The notes under the pieces were generated by a model, which saw only the letters and a program-made list of their open reading frames with translations, was not told the origin of the DNA and searched no databases. Below are positions 1-7,520 of a stretch of DNA of 7,520 bases, in pieces; within the stretch, counting starts at the first letter, position 1, and every line of letters starts with the position of its first letter. Position numbers and translations under genes: made by a program. Origin of the DNA: DASRJW01 sp035649435 (GTDB lineage Bacteria; Krumholzibacteriota; Krumholzibacteriia; G020349025); assembly GCA_035649435.1 (NCBI GenBank), contig DASRJO010000221.1:1-7520 (forward strand), in the 5' to 3' direction.

Positions 1-1349
1 GAGCTGCCGCCATAGCCGCTCCGGCGTTCGTAACCGATGACGGAAAAGCGATAGAGCGATTCCAAGGCCTCGTCTGCACCGACCGTGTTCTCGGACGAGC
101 GCCGGCGTTCGTACTCCTCGGTGAACTGCTCGCGTTGGAACGTGATCGTGCTGAGCGTCGAGCAGGCTTGCAGCGCTTCCTCCCACCGCGGCCAGTGCGC
201 GACGATCTCGTCGTCGAGCTCCGACTTGAGATAGGCGGAGTACTGCTCGCGGGCGTTCACCACGTCTTGATTGCTGAGCAGAAGGGGGTCGTCCTGCCGG
301 CGCCGCGACTGGTTCAGTGACGAGTTGAGGAATTTGATCACGTCGCGTGGCCGCAGGAAGGTGCGACCCAGAATGTAGCCCCATTTCGACGGCGCGCCAC
401 GCGGCGCATCGGGGGTCGTGATCGAATCCCAGGTGGCGACCGGACCGAGCTTGGCGCGAAGACGCGTCCCGACCAGATCGAGGAGCGAATCGCTGTTCCA
501 CTCGAGGCGCAGCGCCAAGGTTTCACTGATCTTGTTCTTGTCGGAGAAGGAAAGCTCGTCCCAGAGATCGGTACGCAAGTAGACGACAGGGCGGATGGGG
601 ATTTCGCTGTGGCGGCAGGCCTGGCGCACCGAGCGTGCGGCGAGAACGAGGCCTGCGAGCATGCGAGCGCGTTCGGTCGTGACCGTGGAAATCCCCTGGT
701 CCAGCTCGTCGAAGTGCAGCATCAGCGCCGGCAGCGACAGCTTCCGCGCCAGCGCGATCGTCGCCGCGAGCAGGAGATCCGACAGCGCGTTGAGTTCCAT
801 GCCCAGCTTGAGGTCGCTGCTGCCGCGATCGAGTGCGATCGCTCCCAGCTTGCAGCCGAAGACTTGCGGCTCGAAGGACATGCTCGACAGGCGCAGCTTC
901 GACGGCCTGAGCACGCTGTCGATCGGAGGTGAACCGTTGCCGTAGTTGTCGGCGAGGAAATGGCGGATCGCCTGCGCGCTGCTCTCGGTCGACTGCGGCG
1001 CGCGCGACAGGGTCAACCAGGCGAGTTGCACGGCGATGAGATAACGCCACGAAGAGACGTATGCTTCGACGTCGGAAGCGCCGCGGTCGATTCTCTGCGC
1101 GTGCACGTTCCAAGGGTACCCGCCCAAGTTGATCGATCGCGACACCGTCTTGCCGTTGCCTTCGGCGAAGTGCCGCACCAGTGCCGTCTTGCCCGAGCCC
1201 TTGCGCCCGAGGACGAGCAGAGCCTCCTGGTTGCGGATGCGGTCCACTGCGTCGGTGGTGAGAAAGTAATCGAGAACGGCGTCGTCTTCCGCCGCCACGT
1301 CACCGAACGAGCTCAGGTCCCGAAGTGAAAGCGATCGCGTGCCGCGCAT
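1..1349 (-). CDS. P-loop ATPase, Sll1717-like family (3' end outside window)
   Basis: This open frame runs from ATG at 1349 off the left edge, giving 449 codons with no stop. I translated it by hand. Residues 48-55 (GRKGSGKT) are a textbook Walker A motif. Residues 207-217 are hydrophobic and end in FDELD, a Walker B with D214 and E215. YLRTDLWD (257-264) sits where a sensor-1 strand is expected, and FLRPRDVIKFLN (331-342) resembles the late conserved motif of Sll1717-type ATPases. The N-terminal FGDVAAEDD stretch, and GGYPWNVH (76-83) followed by a SWRYL stretch (100-104), also fit that family. It has no ABC signature (LSGGQ), so it is not the missing transporter ATPase. There is no signal peptide or membrane segment, so it is probably cytosolic. 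The family is poorly characterised; its substrate and role cannot be read from sequence. The start is fixed by AGGAGGAGG 5 nt upstream. Family assignment is from motif memory, not a search. Confidence 0.85.
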   Translation of the reverse strand, partial: MRGTRSLSLRDLSSFGDVAAEDDAVLDYFLTTDAVDRIRNQEALLVLGRKGSGKTALVRHFAEGNGKTVSRSINLGGYPWNVHAQRIDRGASDVEAYVSSWRYLIAVQLAWLTLSRAPQSTESSAQAIRHFLADNYGNGSPPIDSVLRPSKLRLSSMSFEPQVFGCKLGAIALDRGSSDLKLGMELNALSDLLLAATIALARKLSLPALMLHFDELDQGISTVTTERARMLAGLVLAARSVRQACRHSEIPIRPVVYLRTDLWDELSFSDKNKISETLALRLEWNSDSLLDLVGTRLRAKLGPVATWDSITTPDAPRGAPSKWGYILGRTFLRPRDVIKFLNSSLNQSRRRQDDPLLLSNQDVVNAREQYSAYLKSELDDEIVAHWPRWEEALQACSTLSTITFQREQFTEEYERRRSSENTVGADEALESLYRFSVIGYERRSGYGGS

Positions 1350-1354
1350 GGGCG

Positions 1355-1363
1355 CCTCCTCCT
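1355..1363 (-). promoter_or_regulatory. Strong Shine-Dalgarno for the P-loop ATPase
   Basis: The minus strand reads AGGAGGAGG, followed by 5 nt and then ATG at 1349. This near-perfect anti-16S match decides the start codon. It also suggests efficient translation independent of the transporter operon upstream. Confidence 0.8.
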
Positions 1364-1395
1364 GGTGCTGCGAATGCGCCCAAACGCTGCAAGTT

Positions 1396-1423
1396 GCATA
1401 CCGCCACAGAGACGGTGGCATGC
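1396..1423 (-). other. Hairpin in the leader of the ATPase gene
   Basis: GCAT+GCCAC pairs with GTGGC+ATGC, with a 3-nt bulge and a 7-nt loop. No U-run follows on the transcribed strand, so it does not look like an intrinsic terminator. It lies 47-74 nt upstream of the ATPase start and could be an mRNA leader structure, a protein-binding inverted repeat or chance. Confidence 0.3.
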
Positions 1424-1462
1424 GGCGCGAGCAAGTGTGGTCGATGCCTTCGTTGGGCGAAA

Positions 1463-1483
1463 CGATCTCAGGATGCCTGATCG
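1463..1483 (-). terminator. Weak candidate terminator after the second permease
   Basis: On the minus strand the arms CGATCAGG and CCTGA(GA)TCG form an 8-bp stem with a 2-nt bulge and loop CAT. TTTCG follows. It starts about 45 nt after the permease stop. The stem is modest and the U-tract is only three bases, so termination would be inefficient at best. It may simply be a 3'-end stabilising hairpin. Confidence 0.25.
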
Positions 1484-1527
1484 TTGATTGACGTCCTGCG
1501 ACGCCATTCGTCGGCTCCGAGATGCGT

Positions 1528-2805
<1,278 letters not shown>

Positions 2806-2810
2806 GGTTC

Positions 2811-4109
2811 CTACTCCGCTCTCAAGGCGACGACTGGGTCGAGCTTCGCGGCCTTGCGCGCCGGATAGATGCCGAAGAACAGACCCACCGAGGTGGACAT
2901 GGCCACGGACAGCAAGATCGCCCCGATGGGCGTGTGCATCGGCACGGGCGTCACCGCCCCAACGAGCTGCGTCAGCCCCATCGCCACGAGCACACCCATG
3001 ACCCCGCCCGCCGAGGACAGCACGCTCGACTCGACGAGGAATTGCAGGAGGATGTCGCGACGGCGGGCGCCGAGGGACTTGCGGATGCCGATCTCGTGCG
3101 TGCGTTCGGTCACCGAGGCCAACATGATGTTCATGATCACGATGCCGCCGACGACGAGGAACACCGACGTGATGGCCACCGCGACCGCTGCCAGGCCGCC
3201 GAAGATCTGATCCCAGAGATTGGTCAACGAATCGCTGGCAATGATGCCGAAGGTGTCGGTCGCATCGGGCTTGAGCCCGCGCCGCGCGCGCATGAGCACT
3301 CGCGCCTGATCCATGGTTCGGGCCATGGTCTCCGGCGAGGTGCACTTGACGCCGATGTTCAGATCCCCCGCGCGTGGCGACAGCGAGCCCCACAATTTCA
3401 TGTAGGTGCTGAGCGGCACGCTGACGAAGTCGTCCTGGCTCTGGCCGAGCGTCGATCCCAGCTTCTCCCCGACGCCGACGACCTGGAACGGACGTCCATC
3501 GACGTGGAGCGTCTTCCCGAGCGGATCGACGCCGGGGAAAACCTGTTCGACGACGTCGCTGCCGATGAACGCCACCATGGAGCGATGCTCCTCGTCCCCC
3601 GCGGTGATGTAACGCCCGGCGGCAACCTTCTGGTCGGCGCTCACGAACACCATGCTGGCGGTGACGCCGCGGACGCCGACGTCTTCGAGGCTCTGGCGTC
3701 CGGCGCGTGCGTCCCGCCGCCCGAATTCCACCGCGCCCACCTCTTCGGCGAGGGTGAGACGCTCGAGCAGGTATTCGTAGTCCCCACGCGCGATCGTCTT
3801 GTTGCGCCGTGTGGCCTCGAGATAGTCCTTGGCGTTCGTGATGATGGGAAAGCGCGTGACGTAGAAGACATTGGCGCCCAGATTGGCGACGCGCTCGGCG
3901 ACGTAGGTGTTCATGCCCTCGATGATGGAGATGACACCGATGAGCGTGGTGACGGAGATGATGACGCCGAGCAGGGTCAGAAAGGAGCGCAGCTTGTGCG
4001 ACCACAAGGTTTCGAGTGCGATCCGGGCCGGCTCGCGCCAATACAGGCGCCGCAACGACACCAGCGTCGTCGACCGGCGCATCCATCTCCGCACGGCTGT
4101 TCCGGCCAT
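2811..4109 (-). CDS. MacB/FtsX-type ABC transporter permease (first copy)
   Basis: This 432-residue inner-membrane permease is paralogous to the gene after it. TM1 is at about 42-63, and the periplasmic MacB_PCD-type domain spans about 64-300. TM2 (302-330), TM3 (360-385) and TM4 (395-414) follow. The loop SVTERTHEIGIRKSLGARRRD (332-352) and the C-terminus GIYPARKAAKLDPVVALRAE are hallmark motifs. There is no fused ATPase domain. Two starts are possible. ATG 4145 gives 444 residues and overlaps the adaptor stop by 1 nt (TGATG), but its purine-rich site is about 14 nt away and it would translate through a GC palindrome. ATG 4109 has GGTGA 7 nt upstream and yields an MA- start like its paralogue, so I prefer 4109 at moderate confidence. 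With the adaptor and second permease it forms a MacAB-like export or envelope-stress transporter. The substrate is not inferable. Confidence 0.92.
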   Translation of the reverse strand: MAGTAVRRWMRRSTTLVSLRRLYWREPARIALETLWSHKLRSFLTLLGVIISVTTLIGVISIIEGMNTYVAERVANLGANVFYVTRFPIITNAKDYLEATRRNKTIARGDYEYLLERLTLAEEVGAVEFGRRDARAGRQSLEDVGVRGVTASMVFVSADQKVAAGRYITAGDEEHRSMVAFIGSDVVEQVFPGVDPLGKTLHVDGRPFQVVGVGEKLGSTLGQSQDDFVSVPLSTYMKLWGSLSPRAGDLNIGVKCTSPETMARTMDQARVLMRARRGLKPDATDTFGIIASDSLTNLWDQIFGGLAAVAVAITSVFLVVGGIVIMNIMLASVTERTHEIGIRKSLGARRRDILLQFLVESSVLSSAGGVMGVLVAMGLTQLVGAVTPVPMHTPIGAILLSVAMSTSVGLFFGIYPARKAAKLDPVVALRAE

Positions 4110-4123
4110 GGTTTGCTCACCGC

Positions 4124-4141
4124 TTCCCGGCCGGCCGGGAA
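4124..4141. repeat. 18-bp perfect palindrome at the adaptor/permease junction
   Basis: TTCCCGGCCGGCCGGGAA is exactly self-complementary, with its centre between 4132 and 4133. In the transcript it can fold into a 7-bp stem with a CCGG loop, ending 14 nt before ATG 4109 and just upstream of its GGTGA site. It begins a few bases after the adaptor stop. It may set the adaptor-to-permease ratio or stabilise the mRNA. A DNA-binding site is less likely inside an operon. Confidence 0.6.
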
Positions 4142-4144
4142 ACA

Positions 4145-5635
4145 TCAGGAGGGTCGATTCTCCTCGCCCTTGGCCTTGCGCACGCGGGTGAGGTGCTTCA
4201 GCTCACGCAGAATCTTGTAACTGCCGGTCACGATTTCGTCGCCCTCTTGCAATCCGTCGGTGATCTCGATGTCGGTGATGCCGGTGATCCCGGTCTTGAC
4301 GCGATGGAAGCGCGCGCGACCATCATGCACGACGAACACTCCTTGGATTTCCTTCTTGCTGTCGAGGTTGCCATCGGGTGAGGCAACGGCTGCAGCTCTG
4401 GCGCCCGCCACGCTTGCATGCGCCAGGCTGTCCTGTGCGGGCACATTCTCTGCTGCCGCTTCGTCGCTACCCTTTTCCTCCTTGCTCTTGCGTTCGTCCT
4501 TGTCTTTGCTCTTCTTGGCCTTTTCCGCGATGTCGATGTCGGCCTGGCGACGAATGGTCAAGGCCTGGATGGGGATGGCGAGCGCCTTGTCGCGAATCGC
4601 GGTCGTGATCTTCGCGGTCGCGGACAGACCGGGACGAACGCGGGCAGGCGGTTTCTCCAAGATGATGACCACCTTGAAGTCCTTGGCTTCCTGACTGCCG
4701 GTGGTGAGCTGCGAGGTGGATTGACCCGTCGAGCGCAGCAACGCGGTCGTGCCGATCTCGCTCACGGTGCCGTGGAACGTGCTGTCCGGGTAAGCATCGA
4801 TGGAGACCTCGGCGGGCTGCCCGGGCGCGATATCGATCACGTCGGATTCGTCGACGCGCACTTCCGCGGTGACCGCGGACATGTCGGCGACGGTCATCAA
4901 ATAGCTTCCCGGACTGTTCTGGATCCCTGGCACCATCTGTTCGCCCACGTGAACGGGGAGGCTGGTCACGACCCCATCGATCGGCGACGTGTAGATGGTC
5001 TTGTGCAGATCGTCCTCGGAGCGGCTGAGCCCGGCCCGTGCTTCCTGCAGCTGCGAGTTGCTGCCGTCCATTTCCGCTTCTGCTTGGCCCACGCGCGCCT
5101 CAGCCACATCCACGCCGGCCCGCGCGCTCTCGAAGCTGCTCTTGCGCACGTCGCGCTCGGACTGCGAGATCACTCCGCGGCCGAAGAGCTGCTCGGCACG
5201 ATCCCAGTCGAGCTTGGCGCGCTCGAAATCCGCACTCGCACGCGCCAGCTCGGCGGCAGCAGTGCGCTGGTTGGCCGTGGCCGCCGCCACCGCCGCCGTC
5301 GCCGATTTGACCATCGCATTCTGCGCCGCCACCCCGGCCGTTGGCTGCACCGCCTCCATGCGCAGGAGCACGTGCCCGGTCTCGACGACTTGACCCTCCG
5401 CCACCTCGATGGTGACGATCTTGCCGAAGGTCTGCGACGTGATGTTGACGTAGAGTCGGGGCCGGATCTCGCCGGAAGCCGTGACGGTGGACGAGAGGTT
5501 TTGCCGCGCCACGGTGCCGATCTGCACGGCGATCACTTGGGCGCGTTTCTTCTGGACGACGGAGCTCGCGATCAGGGCCAGCACGAGAGCGGCGCCGATA
5601 ACGAACACGAGCTTGCGCCTGCGCGTCATTCTCAT
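4145..5635 (-). CDS. Periplasmic adaptor (MacA/HlyD-type membrane fusion protein)
   Basis: This 496-residue membrane-anchored adaptor links an inner-membrane transporter to the periplasm or an outer-membrane channel. A basic start (RMTRRRK) and one hydrophobic helix (9-27) anchor it. Residues about 54-97 and 213-237 form the split lipoyl domain (GKIVTIEVAEGQVVETGHVL, then SPIDGVVTSLPVHVGEQ). Between them is an Ala/Glu/Arg-rich alpha-helical hairpin (about 98-212). A beta-barrel domain (252-345) follows, then the membrane-proximal domain (429-482, ending TGSYKILRELK). Residues 365-428 are an extra, low-complexity, charged insert. The frame is open up to 5920, but the region before 5638 is Arg/Pro-rich shadow. 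The AAGGGAG site (5646-5652) favours ATG 5635 (10 nt) or GTG 5638 (7 nt). ATG 5629 is a weaker alternative. The stop touches or nearly touches the first permease, so they are one operon. MacA-like function is firm; the cargo is unknown. Confidence 0.93.
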   Translation of the reverse strand: MRMTRRRKLVFVIGAALVLALIASSVVQKKRAQVIAVQIGTVARQNLSSTVTASGEIRPRLYVNITSQTFGKIVTIEVAEGQVVETGHVLLRMEAVQPTAGVAAQNAMVKSATAAVAAATANQRTAAAELARASADFERAKLDWDRAEQLFGRGVISQSERDVRKSSFESARAGVDVAEARVGQAEAEMDGSNSQLQEARAGLSRSEDDLHKTIYTSPIDGVVTSLPVHVGEQMVPGIQNSPGSYLMTVADMSAVTAEVRVDESDVIDIAPGQPAEVSIDAYPDSTFHGTVSEIGTTALLRSTGQSTSQLTTGSQEAKDFKVVIILEKPPARVRPGLSATAKITTAIRDKALAIPIQALTIRRQADIDIAEKAKKSKDKDERKSKEEKGSDEAAAENVPAQDSLAHASVAGARAAAVASPDGNLDSKKEIQGVFVVHDGRARFHRVKTGITGITDIEITDGLQEGDEIVTGSYKILRELKHLTRVRKAKGEENRPS

Positions 5636-5645
5636 CACGGGAACA

Positions 5646-5652
5646 CTCCCTT
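5646..5652 (-). promoter_or_regulatory. Shine-Dalgarno deciding the adaptor start
   Basis: AAGGGAG on the minus strand lies 7 nt before GTG 5638, 10 nt before ATG 5635 and 16 nt before ATG 5629. Its GGGA can pair with the following TCCC across a GTGT loop, so a small hairpin might partly mask the site. That 4-bp stem is weak. Confidence 0.6.
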
Positions 5653-5793
5653 GAAAGACAATTGGAATCGAGAGCGACGCCGCCGGAGGCGGTGACTCAA
5701 CAGAGGCGCTTGCTCGTCCGAGCCAGTATGGTAGCGGACCCACGCTGCGGGCGAAAGCACCCCAGGGATCGACGAGGGCCAGCGATCGCACGA

Positions 5794-7053
5794 TCAGCCT
5801 GGGCTCATGCGCAAGCCGTTGTAGGCGTGGCAGAGTCCGGAGACGAGGCTCTCGTAGAGTTCGCGGTGGCCCTTGACCCTGCCGTAGTCGCGGCTGGCGT
5901 TGGCGACGATCTCGGCGCACAGCCGCGCGCGCCCCGCATCGATCGTCCGGCGTTCGGCGGGCGAGAACTCGTGGAGTCGGAACTGATCGACGAGGCCGAT
6001 CACCTCGAGGCTATGGCCCAGGAACTTGACGCGCTGATCGAGGGCGGCCACGGCCGCACCATTCGGGTTGCCGCGCGCCGCGTTCAACTTCTCCACCTGA
6101 TCGATGACGCCGAGATCGTAGGTGAAGCGCCGGATTTGCGTCCGCATGTGCGCGGCGAAGGCGGCGTTGCGCTGGGCGTTGCCGTGACCCGAGGACAACG
6201 CCGCCGCCAAGGCATAGAGCATGTGCAAGCCGCCGCAGGCGCGTGTGAATGCGGCGCAGTCGCGCGGCAGCTCGGCGGCACCGAGATCGACTTCGCGCAC
6301 CAGACGGGTGTCGGCTTCGAGCGCCGCCGACGTGTCGTCCAGCAGACGGTCGAGGTCGAAGCCTTGGCCGCGCGCGTTCGTCCAGCGCGCGGCTCCAGGC
6401 GGTGTGACGCGCGCGAGCGCCATCAAGGTCCAGGAATGTTCGTCGACCGGTCCCGGCGCGGGGTACGCCGACAGCATGCGCGCGCTCTCGACGAAGTCGC
6501 GGAAGCGATACGTGCGTCCGTCGTGGATGAATTCGAGATCGGGGTCGCACTGCCGCTCGACGAGCGTCTTCAGCATCGAATGACCATGGCCCTCGTCGTG
6601 CACGGGAACTTCGAGCCACAGCCGGCCCCCGAACGCGAACTCGCGCGTGTAGGTCTGCAGCAACACTCGATACGCATCGCCGCCGAGCGGGAGATCGCCC
6701 CCGAGCGCGCGCACGCCATGGATCACGAGGTTCGATTCACCCAGATTGGTGCAATGGGCGAGGATGTGCTTGCGTGCGGTGGCCAGTGCTTGGGCCACCG
6801 GACTGCTCGACGTTTCCGGGTCGGACCAGTGGAGTGGCAAACCTGGACCGTAACGCATTGTCCACGGGCTCGCAGGAGGCGTCGTGGTCGCAACCGCCCC
6901 GGAGCTCGTGAGCGGGGCCGCCTGCATCGCGCCCCCGGCGCCGGCCGCGTTCGCCACGCGCAGGCTTTCGCCTCTGCGTCCCCACCACCACATGCCGCCG
7001 GCAGCGACAGGCAATGCCGCGCCGAGCAGGACCAGAAACCGCCTGCGGTTCAC
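5794..7053 (-). CDS. Unrecognised exported protein with twin-arginine-like N-terminus
   Basis: I do not recognise this 419-residue protein. It begins NRRRFLVLLGAALPVAAGG: a twin-arginine-like motif (RRRFL, 3-7) plus a hydrophobic stretch (6-24). That suggests Tat export or an N-terminal membrane anchor; a possible cleavage site is ANA at 34-36. An Ala/Thr/Pro-rich linker (33-63) follows. The rest is probably mostly helical, with spaced motifs IHGVRALGG (111-119), HDEGHGHSMLKTL (152-164), DEHSWTLMALA (204-214), CGGLHMLYAL (273-282), FLGHSLEVIGL (344-354) and LCHAYNGL (407-414). The recurring His-plus-hydrophobic helices recall alpha/alpha-toroid proteins of the terpenoid-cyclase type, but that is a weak guess; no catalytic motif is clear. 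Start GTG 7053 overlaps the ileS TGA by 4 nt, with GAGG 7 nt upstream, so translation is coupled to ileS. The 155-nt gap downstream suggests it is not tightly joined to the adaptor operon. Confidence 0.85.
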   Translation of the reverse strand: MNRRRFLVLLGAALPVAAGGMWWWGRRGESLRVANAAGAGGAMQAAPLTSSGAVATTTPPASPWTMRYGPGLPLHWSDPETSSSPVAQALATARKHILAHCTNLGESNLVIHGVRALGGDLPLGGDAYRVLLQTYTREFAFGGRLWLEVPVHDEGHGHSMLKTLVERQCDPDLEFIHDGRTYRFRDFVESARMLSAYPAPGPVDEHSWTLMALARVTPPGAARWTNARGQGFDLDRLLDDTSAALEADTRLVREVDLGAAELPRDCAAFTRACGGLHMLYALAAALSSGHGNAQRNAAFAAHMRTQIRRFTYDLGVIDQVEKLNAARGNPNGAAVAALDQRVKFLGHSLEVIGLVDQFRLHEFSPAERRTIDAGRARLCAEIVANASRDYGRVKGHRELYESLVSGLCHAYNGLRMSPG

Positions 7054-7520
7054 GTGCCGGCCTCGATGCGTTCGACTTGGAACTGGACGGAATGCCCGTT
7101 GAGGTCCGACTCAGAGGCCCCTTCGATCTCATCGCGAGATTGAATCAGCTCGATCGCGAGCGTCTCGTTGCGGATCGTTTCACCGTGCGCCGCCACGGCG
7201 CGAGCCACTTCCGGCGCGCTGCTGCGGAAACGCACGCGCACGCGGTCCGTCACCTGCAGCTCGGCGTCCTTGCGCAGGTTCTGTACGCGGTTGACGAATT
7301 CGCGCGCCAGGCCTTCTTCCACCAGCGCCGGCGTGAGCTCCGGATCCAGTGCCACGGTCAGCGGGCCCGCACACTCGACGAAGAGCCCACCCTTCTCGCG
7401 CCGTTCCACCACCACATCCTCGGGACCGAGAACGACCTCTTTGCCATCGAGGCCGAGCGAGTGCGGCGTGCCCGCTTCGATCGCGAGCACGGTCTCGAGC
7501 GGCAACGCCGCGATGGCGCG
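7050..7520 (-). CDS. ileS: Isoleucyl-tRNA synthetase, C-terminal part (5' end outside window)
   Basis: The 156 residues seen are the C-terminal end of IleRS, the class I enzyme that charges tRNA-Ile with isoleucine in the cytosol. The diagnostic stretch is LTPALVEEGLAREFVNRVQNLRKDAELQVTDRV read in two parts: ELTPALVEEGLAREFVN and RVQNLRKDAELQVTDRV. It lies in the tRNA-binding C-terminal region that follows the anticodon-binding helices. The frame is open to the window edge (RAIAALPLETVL at the start), so catalytic HIGH and KMSKS motifs are not visible. The tail ends about 100 residues after this motif without the Cys-rich zinc finger found at the end of E. coli-type IleRS. That points to the type-2 (eukaryote-like) subgroup. 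The TGA at 7050-7052 overlaps the GTG start of the next gene. Confidence 0.92.
   Translation of the reverse strand, partial: RAIAALPLETVLAIEAGTPHSLGLDGKEVVLGPEDVVVERREKGGLFVECAGPLTVALDPELTPALVEEGLAREFVNRVQNLRKDAELQVTDRVRVRFRSSAPEVARAVAAHGETIRNETLAIELIQSRDEIEGASESDLNGHSVQFQVERIEAGT

Noticed and set aside
523..1113. Minus-strand frame of 196 codons, and 1013-1303 on the same strand
   Set aside because: Both are alternative frames inside the P-loop ATPase, which has a continuous frame from 1349 to the edge with Walker motifs. They do not indicate a frameshifted pseudogene.
2806..4086. Upstream extension of the second permease, as an 852-residue fusion
   Set aside because: The extension is an off-frame reading of the first permease, full of Arg/His/Gly runs. 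The ribosome binding site and the MA- start at 2805 define the real gene.
2934..4220. Plus-strand open frame of 428 codons
   Set aside because: It is antisense to the first permease, with an Asp/His/Arg/Ala-rich composition and no motif. The minus-strand frame has unmistakable MacB/FtsX motifs.
5680..5692. Small inverted repeat CCGCC-TCC-GGCGG in the gap before the adaptor, as a terminator
   Set aside because: The stem is only 5 bp and no U-run follows, so it is likely chance in GC-rich DNA.
4418..5695. Plus-strand open frame of 425 codons
   Set aside because: It is antisense to the adaptor. Its Arg/Gly/Asp/His-rich composition and lack of domains mark it as a shadow.
5720..5760. Possible promoter for the adaptor operon (CATACT at 5725-5730 on the minus strand)
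   Set aside because: No acceptable -35 box lies at 16-18 nt, and a -10-like hexamer alone is not evidence. A promoter in this 155-nt gap remains plausible but is not seen.
5639..5920. Upstream extension of the adaptor to 5920
   Set aside because: It overlaps the end of the exported-protein gene out of frame and is Arg/Pro-rich. The anchor helix begins right after 5635, which has a good ribosome binding site.
5662..7143. Plus-strand open frame of 493 codons
   Set aside because: It lies antisense to the exported protein and the ileS tail. It is rich in Arg, Ala, Gly, Glu and Val with no recognisable domain, as expected from the complement of GC-rich codons. The minus-strand gene has a signal-like start, a ribosome binding site and an operon overlap.

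Overview
This is a GC-rich bacterial chromosomal window in which every gene I can support is on the minus strand, so it reads from right to left. No rRNA, tRNA, CRISPR array, insertion sequence or phage gene is visible. The type-2-like isoleucyl-tRNA synthetase tail, the MacB-type transporter and the Sll1717-family ATPase would suit an environmental high-GC lineage such as Gemmatimonadota, Acidobacteriota, Planctomycetota or a related uncultured group. That placement is an impression from protein style, not a demonstrated assignment.

Layout in transcription order. (1) 7520-7050 is the C-terminal 156 residues of isoleucyl-tRNA synthetase (ileS); its 5' part lies outside the window. (2) 7053-5794 overlaps the ileS stop by 4 nt (GTGA) and encodes a 419-residue unrecognised protein. 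It has a twin-arginine-like N-terminus and many conserved-looking His/Gly motifs. (3) After about 155 nt, 5635-4145 encodes a MacA/HlyD-type periplasmic adaptor with an unusual Lys/Glu/Asp-rich insert. (4) 4109-2811 (or from 4145) and (5) 2805-1528 encode two tandem, paralogous MacB/FtsX-type permeases. They are separated by 5 nt, and an 18-bp perfect palindrome lies at the adaptor-permease junction. (6) After 178 nt holding two small hairpins, 1349-1 encodes a P-loop ATPase of the Sll1717 type. It begins behind a very strong Shine-Dalgarno sequence and runs off the left edge.

How they work together. Genes 3-5 form a compact operon for a tripartite export or cell-envelope remodelling system of the MacAB type. 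The permeases lack the usual nucleotide-binding domain and no ABC ATPase gene is in the window, so the energising subunit must come from elsewhere. The Sll1717-type ATPase is not an ABC ATPase and is probably a separate unit. The ileS-coupled exported protein has no obvious functional link to translation.

The most interesting unknowns are the exported His-rich protein, the Sll1717-type ATPase whose partner genes may lie just off the left edge, and the orphan permease pair with its junction palindrome. I see no clear evidence of a wholly new multi-gene system within these bases.
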